Assembly: GCA_003586115.2 (NCBI GenBank)
Contig: QVOM02000119.1
Location: 48,881,428-48,945,427 of the forward strand
Length of the DNA: 64,000 bases
Reading direction: 5' to 3'
Source of the DNA: Salvator merianae
Taxonomy: Eukaryota > Chordata > Lepidosauria > Squamata > Teiidae
Positions within the stretch are counted from its first letter, which is position 1; each line of letters starts with the position of its first letter. A program made the translations under genes and the position numbers. Below the pieces are notes generated by a model. The model did not search any database, had not been told where the DNA came from, and worked only from the letters and a program-made list of their open reading frames with translations. This document shows, piece after piece, positions 47,412 through 58,641 of this stretch.

Positions 47412-47855
47412 CAATGCCCTGTCCGCACTTAGCGAGTGGAACGTTCCAGGTCACTTGCTGGAAGGGAGCATTTGCACCTGCAAAAAGCTCCAGCTGACTG
47501 GAAACTCACTAAAGCCCACCTGAAGCTCACCTGAAACCTACCAGCTGTGGTCAAGAGAACTGTAGTTTGGAAGCTGACTAGGGCTGTCAGTGAGGATTGG
47601 GAAAGGTGTGTTCACACCATTTCTGGGTTTGGAATGGCGGGGAGGCAAGGAGTGTGCAGGCCCAGCTGCACCATCAGACGGTTTGAGCCCAGCCCTCATT
47701 AGGCTTGAGCTTTGGGGCTTGGAACCTGGCAGCCCTTCCAGATACATCTCTGCACATGGCTCCTCTGGTTCTGAACCCAGCTACCTAACTAGTTTCCCCC
47801 CATTTGCACTTCTTCCCCAGCTGGTCAGTTCGCAGAGTGTTCCAGAACCGACAGT

Positions 47856-48569
47856 GGGCCTGTTCGCACTTGTAACTAGCAAGCATCAAGGATGCTTGCT
47901 AGACAAGTGCATTCGCACGAGAGGACGGCCGTAGCGAACCGGCAGCAGACTTCATCCGCTGCCGATACTTACTAGCACCCGGACAAGAAAAAAGCTGTCC
48001 GAATCCTCACCTGAAGCTCAAAGTGAGCTTTAGGTGAGGATTAGTTCGCACTTACCTCCTTGTCCACGGCGGCGCCATCTTCTGGGCGATCAGCCCGCCC
48101 ATCATGCATTGCGTGATCATGTGATCACGCAATGCATGATGGGCAATGGAGTCTACCCCTTTGTGCGGGCCCGAATGGGCCAGTACGAGGCCCCAATTGA
48201 GCCCACGCCACCGCGATCGGGCCAGGGATGCTGGAAGAGACCGCGATGTACCCCGTCTGGTGTTCCGGTGCCCGATCGCTGGCGCGAATGGCGGTCGCCT
48301 CGACAGCGGCCTACAAAGTGTCAGGCTGCTGCCATGGTGACCGGGAGGCCCACGCAGCGTGCCGTGATGATGCCATCACCGCATGGGCCTCCCAGTCGCC
48401 ATGGCGAGCATCAGGGATGGATAATGGCGTTCACACTGGCGAACGCTATTATCCAGCTTTGGGTCTGTTTTCAGGTCCCATTGTACAGACAGTGTCTGCA
48501 CGATGGGGTCTGTTCCACGCTAGAATAGGCCAATTAGCCCATTCTAGCATGGAAAGTGCAAACAGGCCC
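47856..48569. mobile_element. GC-rich non-autonomous DNA element with GGGCCTGTTYGCACTT ends and internal palindrome
   Basis: The left end GGGCCTGTTCGCACTT and the inverted right end GGGCCTGTTTGCACTT differ at one base of 16. AGT flanks both sides (47853-47855, 48570-48572). The interior is CpG-rich and carries a 23-bp-arm palindrome at 48097-48144. Open frames up to 164 codons show no transposase motif. Confidence 0.75.
48097..48144. repeat. Perfect 48-bp palindrome (23-bp arms, 2-nt centre)
   Basis: GCCCATCATGCATTGCGTGATCA is followed by TG and its exact reverse complement, inside the GC-rich DNA element. Confidence 0.97.
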
Positions 48570-48657
48570 AGTGTGAATACTCCTCAGCATACTCGATCCT
48601 GACCAGCCCAAACCATGCTAGTTAGAATGTTCTACTGTAGTAAGTGCGAAAACGCCC

Positions 48658-51124
48658 CAAATCTGTAAGCAGTTCTCAAAACATAAATGATAAAAGCAAT
48701 TATATTGTAAAATATAACATGACAATAGAAATTATAACTGATTAGTTTAAAAGAATTATAGAGCCTGAACAAAAGGGGATCAAAAGGGTCACACTACAAA
48801 TTAATTGCCTGAACACTGCACATGTAATTCTTTTTATTTATTTTTAAAGAACATAATCCAATTGTAAAGCACTAATTGCAGTGTCTCTTGTCAACAACCC
48901 TTTAAATATATATATATTTCTGGACCACACATTAGGCATAATCACTGTAATAAGTCTTTCTAAAGAATGCTTAAACTTAAAGGTGGTCAAATGACTTTTA
49001 TCAAAGAAGACCAACTTTTTAAATGATATTGTAGTAAATCATTGAGCAATCACTGGGACTCTGGGGCAATATAAAAATATATTATTATAGATTTGGTGCT
49101 GGTTACTCTTTTTCCTTCCCTCCTTCCTTCCTTCTTTGTTTAAAATTGTCATCAACAGGTTTTCAGATGCCTTAATATGAATTTATTCCTCACATAAAAT
49201 TTCTGACAAGTGTTAGCAAACAGAGCTGCAATGAAGTACAAGTGTTTAAACCACAACTCATACTTTGCTGGATGATTTTTATATGCACAATGAGATTTCC
49301 GTGGCGCACAGAAGTTGGCCATTTTCCTACACTCCGAAATATGGGAGTAACGGTAAGTCTGGACAGCGTGTGTGGGTGGGAAACAATGGAAAGCACTGAC
49401 AGAACTCTTCTCAGTGTTCTGCTATGATAACACCCTAATGAATGTTCCTAAGGGCACAGGAACAAGCATATCCTGCATCCTTGGAGCGCTCTTTTGGTGC
49501 AATAGGGCACATGTAATGGTCCTCGGCAGATCTTGCTGAACATTACCCTATAGTATTCTGTTTTTGAAAAAAAAAATGTAACTCTGCTTGTTAGACCTGG
49601 CATTCTAGTGTACATGCATATTTTAATTTTAGTTTCTGCATTTTTATTTTAATTTTGTATTATTTTATTTATTTTTTTGTTAGCTTCTTTGACCAATACT
49701 GGTTTGGTCAAGATAAACATTCTTCCGAATTTGTTTTATTGTACTTATATTTTATTATATTGAATTTAAAATAATTACAAACTGCCCTTTAGGACAAATT
49801 CCAAAGTGATATGTGATGAAAACAAAATGAAAATGGAATGCTAAGACAATAAAATCTGCAAATAATATGACAACTTGCAAAACAATAAAAAGCAGTCTGT
49901 ATTGGTCCAAGTTCAGCTGATGCTGTCCACATTGTGAGGACAGTGTTGTTCTGGTCCAACACTGGCAGCAATGAAGACACGTCTCACCTGTTCTGGTCTA
50001 GGCAAAGCATATTATCATTCTCATTTGTAGTAGAGACTGTAGAGAATTTGTAGAATGTGAAAGCCTACATTCTACATATTATCATTGCAAGCACCACCCA
50101 TCCTTCCCTTTGATTGGTCCATGTTTTTGTCACTCCAACATTGCATCCTGTGTGTGAGGGTAGGATTGAACTACCTCCGTATTGGGGTTTCAAAGTTATC
50201 TTTGAAACCTGTATAAGGACTGTGGAAAACTCTGCAGGCCATCTACAAAGCTTATGCCAGCTTTGAGGATGAGACTACATCATGCAGAAGCCCCAAACCA
50301 GAACAGACTGCATTGGAATGGTTTTGGACCTCTTTAAACAGGTCCAGTGCTAATCCAAGATAAGAAGTCCTTAGGATAGTTCTGGACTAGAATGGCGCTA
50401 GTCCCATGTGGAAGAAGCATTTACTAGTGAACTGCATATTCCAGTATAACAGACAAATGTGGAAAGACCCTGAGAGTTCTTCAGATCACTGAGGTTGTCC
50501 TCCATTCTTAAATGTAAGGCATGACTGCAGCCTAAGAAAAGAATATCAGTTCTGTTTTGTATGATGTCAGCAGAAAGCCAATCCAGCATGTTGAAAACAT
50601 TGGCTGCGAAAGCCTTGTCTACGTCCAAGCTGAAGATTGTCATTTCTGAAGCCAATTACCTGATAATTGTAGTAATGGGGATTTTTGAATCTTTTGGGGT
50701 TTTTTCCGAACTAATTTGTATGCAATAAAGCTTACTTTGTATGGGTGAAAGTGAAACTAGATATTGATGAAATAATCCATTGTAAGAGCTCTGAAAAAGG
50801 AACAAAAGAACAAAAACTAGGAGCTGAGTGTACAACACATCTCTAATTGCTCTGGCCTAATTTTTAGACTGGTAATGATGTTGTTTTTAACTCATAGTAA
50901 AACTATAGTAGGATTACTTCCCCAAAGCATTTCCACCCTGGCTGCTTGCAAATGAGGCATCTGTTATATAATCACCATGGTTAATTTATTGCACTTTCCT
51001 TTCATAGGTGGTCAACAGGATGTTATGACCATTTTCTAATTAGCCCTCATTTTCACAGTGCTTCTCCTCCCCTTTGGAAAATACACTAAGAAGAGTAAGA
51101 CTAGAGTAGCAGTTGCTGTTATGC
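48658..51124. other. Intergenic, AT-rich; decayed repeats only
   Basis: Short (TA)n and (CTTC)n runs (48907-48916, 49113-49134) and repeat-like patches near 49890-49990 and 50200-50400 are present. No exon or RNA gene is supported. Confidence 0.45.
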
Positions 51125-51268
51125 ACAAGAAACCTTCCCTCCATTTTTATCCCCACAACATCCCTGTGAAGTAGATTAGGTTGAGAGGTTGTGTTTGGTC
51201 CAAGGTCAGCCAGTGAGTTTTCATGGTACAGTGGGGATTTGAACTCCGTCACTCCTAGGCAACTTCTG
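51125..51268 (-). mobile_element. MIR-like SINE, minus strand
   Basis: TTTTATCCCCACAACATCCCTGTGAAGTAGATTAGG, CCAAGGTCAGCCAGTGAGTTTTCATGG and GGGGATTTGAACTCCGTCACTCC are the reverse complement of a MIR-type CORE-SINE with its tRNA-like head. Confidence 0.75.
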
Positions 51269-51475
51269 CCCGTGGGCTGGTGGCATGTGCTGCAGGAGAA
51301 CCTTCCTGGCCAGTTAGGTCAGGAACACAATGGCGTGGTGCAGAGTGCAGATGGCCATCTGCAGTATGGCTGTCCCGGTCTGGACCAGCTCCAAAGCCAG
51401 GGAACATTTTTTTTTGCCTCTGGAAAGGCTCTTAGAACTGGGCTGTCTTCCAGAGTCCAGGAAATTGTTGTTTGT

Positions 51476-51770
51476 TTATTTATTTATTTGCATTGTTATC
51501 CTGTCCTATACCTGAAGGTCTCGGGGTGGGTTACAACAATTAAAAAAAACCAACAGAACATAAAAGGCACACAATAAAGCAGTAGCCTGAAAGTAGGGAG
51601 GGAAAGCTATACCTTTAGCCAAAGGCAAGAGTAAATAGGTATGTATTTACTGCTTTCCTAAGGATGTAAAGTGAAGAAGCTTGACACACCTCAGGGGGAA
51701 GAGTGTTCCACAGTCTGGGGGCCACCACTGAAAAGGCCCTATCAGACATGGTAATGGCAGGAATCGGGTG
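51476..51770 (-). mobile_element. L2/CR1-type LINE 3' tail, minus strand
   Basis: TTTATTTATTTATTTGCATTGTTATCCTGTCCTATACCTGAAGGTCTCGGGGTGGG, then TTCCACAGTCTGGGGGCCACCACTGAAAAGGCCCTATC. It is the best-preserved of the three copies of this family. Confidence 0.7.
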
Positions 51771-52000
51771 CAGCATGGGCTGCAAAGGAGACGACTTAAG
51801 GTGGTCTTCGTCTGGAGTGCTTCAGTGCAGTTTCTGTGCCCAGGAGTGGGCCAGACATGGGATCTGTGTGGCCACCGTGTTCCTCGGGAGGCAAGTTGTT
51901 TTGGGGAATGTGCTGGTATCAGGACCTCACAATCTGGGCACACATTTGGCATGGTTCAGAAGGACCATGCATATGTTGCCCACAGTTCTAGCCTGGGGCT

Positions 52001-52042
52001 CTACACTACACTACACTACACTACACTACACTACACTACACT
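52001..52042. repeat. (CTACA)8 microsatellite
   Basis: Eight perfect CTACA units plus CT. Confidence 0.95.
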
Positions 52043-52108
52043 GGCTCTTGTTATCTGGAACCATGTTTCTTATGATGGCAGTTTTGTGACCAATTGCTGT
52101 AGCATGTG

Positions 52109-52340
52109 AACACATAAGAACATAAGACGAGCCCTGCTGGATCAGGCCATGGCCCATCTAGTCCAGCATCCTGTTTCACACAGTGGCCCACCAATTGCTT
52201 TTGGGCATTCTCAAGCAGACTATAAAGGCAAAATCTTCACCTGCTCTTGACTGCCTGCAAATGACCTTTAGAGGCATCCTGCCTGTCTCTCCATCCTGGA
52301 GGTACTGCCTAGGCATCCATTCTAGTAGTCATTGCTAGGG
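52109..52340 (-). mobile_element. CR1 LINE 3' end, minus strand
   Basis: ACACATAAGAACATAAGACGAGCCCTGCTGGATCAGGCCATGGCCCATCTAGTCCAGCATCC through CATTCTAGTAGTCATTG. It is nearly collinear with the 55826 copy. Confidence 0.9.
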
Positions 52341-53720
52341 AGAATAAAGTGACTTCTTTTTTACTCTGAAATTGTAATAGCTTGTGTTGCAGGGTTATGT
52401 TGGCTTATATTTCATTCACCCAGTGCTGCCGACAAACTAGACAGTATGTGGTTGTTTTAAAATGACAAAATAGTGAATGGGGCAGGACTGCAAGGCAACT
52501 GAAAGCCTTGTTTTTGCCTGTCTGAACTTAATTCAGGTGCTTCCGTACTTGTCCTGTGCCTGACCTGTGTGCTGGCATACCTATGGACTGGCACTGCCTT
52601 TGTGGCAGGGGTCCCATGTTCAGCCTCTGTATCAGTAGATGCTGCTTAAATGGGTCTACAAAGCACTAAATACCAAACTAAACTCAATCTAATAACTAGT
52701 GTACAGCCCTCGTTTAAGTCCTCGAGTCACTGTTCTCTGTTCTTGGTTTACAGCACGATCTATTATATTTGTTAATTAAGCAATAAGCCTCATTAAAAGT
52801 ATAACAGGAAGCTTCTTTGTAATGTCTCTGTTAGGGGAATCTAGTTTTAATGCAATAGAAGACTGAGATGCTTTACTTGCGGTTTCTTACACAGTATCTT
52901 TTGTCTTACTACTTTTGAGGACTGAAGGAAAATCAATGCAAAGTTACATTTAGCATCTGGATATATGAGTTCAAATTCAAGGGGTGTTCAGTATTCAGTA
53001 GTTCCTGAGGGACAAAAATATATTTGGTGTCTCAAGACAAGATGGGATCCTATTTCATCTGCATCATTAGTTAATGTTGATCTCTGCATGAACAGTTTTT
53101 CTGCCTTTCATCTTCTTCAGCTGTACATAGTCTATGTAAAACTGATTGCAATCTGCTTTTAACATCATCTTGCTAACAGCTGTTTGCACTCGATTCAACA
53201 CTTCAGTTGTACATTCTTTTGACTTTTACTATTTGAGTCACTTTATGAAAATAGAGATTGCATGCTGTGTGATTTCATATAGTTCTTGTTGCACTACATA
53301 TTAAGAGGGAACAAACTGATGATGACGATGACTGTTTTATATTTATCTGTTTGTGAATCCAGATTTAAATAGGTTGCCTTGTGCAAGAAACCTACTATTT
53401 TTAAAACTTATGTATTGTAACTCCCTTTCTGGGCCAAATGTGGTAGAGGTAAGATAGGGTGCACTATGTACTGATTGGTCTTTTGCCAGGATACTGATCC
53501 TCGAAAGAATTCTGCATCACTTGCTTGTTTTTTTTCCTAGAGTAACTCACAAGCTACGTGGAATGCTGTCCTGCTTTCAGAGATACAGAGATCATATTTA
53601 CAGTCAGTTATCCACTCTTCAAATCATAGAAGTACTGAGAATAATTAGTGTTCTACAGAAAAATTGTGGTTCATGTGGGCTGACTTCCCTTGCTGGTATT
53701 CATTCACACATTCATCCCAT
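52341..53720. other. Intergenic, no feature recognised
   Basis: AT-rich sequence with no recognised repeat, exon or RNA gene. Confidence 0.45.
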
Positions 53721-53723
53721 TTA

Positions 53724-53872
53724 GGCTGCATCCAGACGTCATTTACTTATTCCACTATTTTTGCATATTCTGAAATAAAGCAATCCTGGGAATGCTTTAT
53801 TCTGGAATATTCATGTTTTATTCTGGAATATCCAAAAATAGTGGAATAAGTAAATGACATCTTGATGCAGCT
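53724..53872. mobile_element. 149-bp PIF/Harbinger-like foldback MITE
   Basis: The left end GGCTGCATCCAGACGTCATTTACTTATTCCACTATTTTT and the inverted right end differ at only a few bases, so the element is essentially all inverted repeat. TTA flanks both ends (53721-53723, 53873-53875). Confidence 0.85.
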
Positions 53873-54633
53873 TTACATGTACTCTCCTTTTCTATCTTGG
53901 GGAGATCAAGGTGGTTGAAAACAAAATATGAATGTAAATATTCCTGGTAATTTCTCCATTAATAATGGCAAACAAAATGGAAGTTGTTTGGTTGATTCCA
54001 GCTCTCATCAATCTCTGACAGCATGGAAAATAGTAAGTTTGATGGAAGTTGTAAATGGACCATATTTTGAGGATCACAGGATCTTTACTCTTGATGTATA
54101 GAAGTAGGATAGATGTAACAAAGACTAAGTCCATATTGGGGCCTCATGCCAGCCTCATGTCAGTCTGGCCCAAGTACTGTTCATGTAGGGCCAGTGCACA
54201 CACGTGCCATCATATTGGTGCCGAGATGGACATTTGTGTAGTCAGTTCGCTTGGGCATTAGAGCTCTTTAAAGTGCTCTCTTTCCAGGAGGACAACATGA
54301 TCTCACAGTGCTGGCTGGAATATACCCAGAAGTTGATGGTAGCAGGCATATACTGCTATGACAGCATGAGCCAATCTGACATCACCCCAAGAGTGCCATG
54401 CAACCAATGGTGGAAATGCAGAAATGGCCAGCTGCCCATGTTTCAATGGGAATGGGCATGATGTGGTCAGCCCCCTTAAATGCCAATGCAGCCAAAGTGC
54501 CCTTACAGTACCACAGCCCCTTGCTGTTTAAGAGGGTTGGGATTTGTCACAAAGGCATGCGTACTAGAACTTGCAAATAGTGTGAGAACTGGAAAACAGT
54601 GCTTTCTACTTGGTGGACCCCAAATATTTAGAA

Positions 54634-54737
54634 CAGTGGTTCTCAAACTGATACTCAAGGCCCTCCAGGCCTGGCATGGGATGCAATATGGGGAGTTGTT
54701 CAAGAATATCTGGAGGATTAGAGCCTGAGAACCACTG
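54634..54737. mobile_element. hAT MITE, MER5-like termini
   Basis: CAGTGGTTCTCAAACT opens the element and GAGAACCACTG closes it, the known MER5/Charlie-type hAT end. Flanking 8-mers ATTTAGAA and CTCCAGAA are a plausible decayed nTCTAGAn target duplication. At 104 bp it is complete. Confidence 0.85.
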
Positions 54738-55823
54738 CTCCAGAAAAATGCTTGTTTCTGGCACAAACTTGTGGATATGTGAATTCCTTGTTTTGTTTTG
54801 TCTTTAGTTTGCAAATAGTGAGGGAGGATTACAAATACACAAAACTCATGAATTTAAAGTCTTGTGAGTTTTGAGGATGGTTGTATAAGATACCGTTGTA
54901 TATGGCACTCTCCTGGAGCAGACTAAAGAAAAATAAGCACATTTTCAACATTCACCTTCTCTTGAAATGGAATTTTGATATGAAGACTAATGATATGCCA
55001 GCAAAGTATCAGAGAGTAAAGCTGCTTCTGCACTGTGTGCCTTGGCACATGATGTGGAAGTTGGTCTTGAGATCTTTCTGCACTTACCTGCACAGGTCTG
55101 GATCTGTAGATCTGGATCGGGGAGGGCTGATCCTGATGTGTTCTGGACCTACCCCCATGTCAGCCTTGAAGCTCTTGCAAGCTTCAAATTGACCTCAGAG
55201 TCCCTGAGGGACCCATTTCAGTGTTGTAGCAAGGAGTGTTGCTGAAATGGGTGCCTCATGGACCTAGTAGGTGGTAGACCTCATTAATGGGGTCTATTGA
55301 TATTCCAGCCCAGAAGCAGAGCAGGAGGCCATCTGGGGTGTCTTGAACTATGATATGCTCCATCACATGCAGACAAAACATATCAGAGAGTGCAGGACCT
55401 CTCTAATCTGCACAAGCATGTGGACAGAAGAGGCCTGGAAGACAACTGAGGTGGCAGTAAATCATACTGATGCACTGATCCAGATCTAAGGTAAGGGCAG
55501 AAAGGTCTTTGGTCCAGATTGCTTGATCCGGACCAAGACCAGAGCGGTGGATGGTGGCATGTACTGTGAACAGTCAGCTTCACTACAGCTCTGTACTGGC
55601 CTAACTCCAGAGGCTGGTAATAAAAGTTCCCCAGTCTCTGACATTGTAGTTCAGGGGGATTACAGCAGCATGCCGAAAACAGTCCATTTCTGGGGTTGCT
55701 TCTGGGAGCCCAGAGATATTGTGCCAGGCTCCATTCATTGGCTGTACTGGTCAACTGCAGGGAATACATGAGAGACCACTTTAAAATGGCATGCCCTCTC
55801 TGGGACTGGTCTAGCATGTGGAC
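54738..55823. other. Intergenic, repeat-like block around 55.0-55.6 kb
   Basis: Motifs such as GATCTGGATC/GATCCAGATC and GACCTCATTAATGGGGTC recur with inverted pairing (for example 55100-55120 against 55478-55490), suggesting a decayed foldback element. No gene is supported. Confidence 0.35.
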
Positions 55824-56058
55824 ACATAAGAACATAAGAAGAGCCCTGCTGGATCAGGCCATGGCCCATCTAGTCCAGCATCCTGTTTCACACAGTGGCC
55901 TATCAATTGGTTCTGGGCATTCTCAAGCAGAATAAAAAGGCAAAACCTTCACCTGCTCTTAATTCCCTGCAAATGGACTTTAGAGGCATCCTGCCTGTTT
56001 CTCCACCCTGGAGGCAGTACCTAGGCATCCATTCTAGTAGCCATTGATACACTTGATC
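55824..56058 (-). mobile_element. CR1 LINE 3' end, minus strand
   Basis: CATAAGAACATAAGAAGAGCCCTGCTGGATCAGG... to CTAGTAGCCATTGATACACTTG. It is the best-preserved copy of this CR1 subfamily in the window. Confidence 0.9.
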
Positions 56059-56574
56059 TTAAGGAGGCAGCTTGCATGGTCCACAGAGATTGTGCAGAAG
56101 CTGTCTAGATATCAACATAATTTAGATACGTTCTGCATAATTAGACATTTGGCAGATTTAATTCCAGTGTAATATTTTCTGAGGGAAGAACTTAAGAATC
56201 CCAGCTACAGATATGCAGTTAACAACTACTGAATTTTAAGAATATTCATTGTTTCAAGACATGTACAGGAATTAAGTTTACAAGCAAACATTACAAGCAT
56301 TATTGTGCTTGGAATCTGGGACACAGCTGGTAGGTAATTGTGTTAGAAATTTTTGACAGTCAGATTTAAATTTAAAAGAGTACAGTTAAGATGCCATCTA
56401 GTTCCAGCTGCCAAAGTACTAGGTGATAACAGGCACTAACAACTCTGTTATTCTTCCTAGGGCAAGACAGAAAAAAAGCCAACTGCTGAGTAACAGAACA
56501 GGATTTTATAAGCAGTGCCAGCTTTCTTTATTTTCCTGTGAAATCACCTGTTTTAATAGGACTTTTTAAGTTGG

Positions 56575-56850
56575 CAGTGAGGTAGCAGCAGCATAGCTAA
56601 AATTTTTACTGCCCAGGGCCATGCGGTGGCAGAGGAGTGCGAGCGAGGGCGTCCTGTCCTGCAGCCTTCTACCCCCGTTGTCGCCCTGATGACTGCCGGC
56701 CAGCCGGTGCACCGCGTTCTCCTTTTCACTCGCACTCTGGCGAAACTTTGCACGCCAGGCGGGCAGAGAAGGACCTGGCTGCATGTGCTGCCTAGGACAA
56801 CATGCCGCCTGGGGCGGACTAACCCCCCCACCCCCCTTCCTACGCCACTG
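56575..56850 (-). mobile_element. GC-rich hAT-like element (CAGTGGCGTAGG end)
   Basis: The right end inverted is CAGTGGCGTAGGAAGG; the left end is CAGTGAGGTAGCAGC. The interior is GC-rich (GGCCATGCGGTGG..., CGCCTGGGGCGGACTAACC), out of character with its AT-rich surroundings. Flanking 8-mers agree partly (TAAGTTGG/TTAGGTAG). Confidence 0.55.
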
Positions 56851-57547
56851 TTAGGTAGATACTAGGCCAATGAAACTTAACAGCAAATTGTTCCTTAAAA
56901 AACAAAACCGTAAGTATCCTAAAAATTCTTCAGACATTCTAAGAATAATACGCAGTTTCTACATTAGCAATAGAGGTAGTAATAGAGAAGCAGTAAATAG
57001 ATGTGACAATTAAACATATGACACACCTGTATATGGAATCTGGAAAACCAGATACAGAAACTCCTAATAGGATCCCAGACATGATAGAACATTTACCAAT
57101 AATGTTTCAGCACAGATTGTAATTATATGCTTCATTTAGAAAATGTGAAATTGTATGAACGCATGTTCAGCATCTTAAGCCGTTTGAAGAGAGAGATTAT
57201 TTTATAGATTTTTTTTAGACAGGTTTGGGCCTTCGAACCTGCAGGTAGGGGAGGAACCCTTTCCCTGTCTGATCATGATACCTATGATTAACCAGCAATA
57301 AACCTGGCCACATTTTTTTTTTTTCTGTTAGACTGTTTGTGCCATTGACATTTGCATCATGTGGAGAACACTTGTAAATTAACTAACATCTTGCATGGAG
57401 ATATTCAAATGGGAGAAGCTTCACCACTGGAGTATCTTTTTGGTGTGCCAGTTTCAGCCTATATATTAGGATTGCAAGGATAGGAGCACAGCGATGAAGC
57501 TTGGCCTGGAAGCCTTTTTGTGAGCTCCTTGCACTGCATTTTGATAT
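56851..57547. other. Intergenic, no feature recognised
   Basis: AT-rich sequence without recognised exon or repeat. Confidence 0.45.
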
Positions 57548-57997
57548 GGGAGCTTTTGCACTTTCCACCTTAGAACAGGATAATTATCCTGTTCTAAGAT
57601 GGAATAGACCTTGCAGTGCGGTGAACATCTGCACTGTGAGCCCTTAGAACAGACTGGCAACAGGATACCTACATTTGCAGTGTGAATGCTGGCTTCCTGT
57701 GCCATGACAGCAGCCAGAAAACTTCCAGCCGCTGCCATGACAGCCAGGAATGCCACGCTATGGAGCAGCCGCACCATGCTGCTCTGCATTCACAACCAGA
57801 AGAGGGTGTGAATGCAGTGTACCAGGAGCAGTCCAGCTGCTCCTGGTACAGTTGTGGAGCATGATTTTGTGCTCTACAGCAAGTAGCAATTGGGAACAGC
57901 TGTAGTCTGCTCCCAATTGCCAGGGCCTCCACGAAATGTGGAAATACTTCACTAATCAGTGTCCTGACGCTCACTAGTGTAACGTGCGAACAGGCCC
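57548..57997. mobile_element. Multi-hairpin DNA element related to the 47.9-kb element
   Basis: The inverted right end GGGCCTGTTCGCACGTTAC and the left end GGGAGCTTTTGCACTTTCC are diverged versions of the GGGCCTGTTYGCACTT terminus. Inside are a perfect 30-bp palindrome (57569-57598), a 14-bp-arm hairpin with a 5-nt loop (57818-57850), and a third hairpin (GCAATTGGGA.../...TCCCAATTGC, about 57886-57920). Confidence 0.65.
57569..57598. repeat. Perfect 30-bp palindrome, arms extendable
   Basis: CTTAGAACAGGATAA meets its exact reverse complement. With one mismatch the pairing extends to 57563-57604. Confidence 0.95.
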
Positions 57998-58641
57998 TTG
58001 TTCTTCAGGGAGGTCCAAGGGAAGGCTCTAATCAGAACTTCAACCCCCCTTCATTACCCTTTCAGGCTGGATACATGGGCTGCTTTGTTATGCATCTGTG
58101 AAATGTCCATGAGGCCTGCCCCATTATCACTGTCATCTTCTCAGTGTTAGGTTCCAGTCAGAGGCTATCTATCTTTCCAATGATATTTTAATTGACAGGC
58201 AAGCAAAACTACACTTCAGTGAGAGACAGAGAAGTCTTTCAGTTTAGCTTCTTCCTGGATAACTTTCTGGAGGATGTAGACCAGTGTTAGATATCAAGCA
58301 ACAGCCAAAAGTGAGTGGTATATGTTAGATATTTCATTTCTCAGACAGACATAGACAGAATTTTGTTTCTGCAACCACAACCATACGTGCTTCATTCAGT
58401 CCTCCAGAACTCCCTGGGCACCATTCACATTGCCTCCCGCCTCAAGGCTGGAAGTGCACAAACTGCTGTGGGGACAACCGAGCCTCAGACACACATCTGA
58501 GGTCCCATGGTGGTGAGGGGGAAAGCTATGGCGGCGGAACTGCTGGCTACAGCAGGGAGATTTGCAGACAGACCTACTTTGACAGATGGGAAATATGGCT
58601 GGAGGTCAGGCACTTTCTCATCTGTCCCAGCGTATGTAAGG

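Larger units (their letters stand above)
47412..48657. mobile_element. Candidate outer DNA element enclosing the 47856-48569 element
   Basis: The left edge CCCTGTCCGCACTTAGCGAG (47416) and the right edge GTAAGTGCGAAAACGCCCC (48639-48657) are imperfect inverted ends, sharing CGCACTTA and a following GAAC.TTC block. This suggests one GC-rich element inserted in a relative. Confidence 0.4.

Noticed and set aside
48034..48528. 164-codon + strand frame and overlapping frames
   Set aside because: It lies within a GC-rich non-autonomous DNA element and crosses the palindrome; there is no transposase or other motif.
56553..56865. GC-rich open frames near 56.6-56.9 kb
   Set aside because: They belong to a GC-rich hAT-like repeat; there is no gene evidence.
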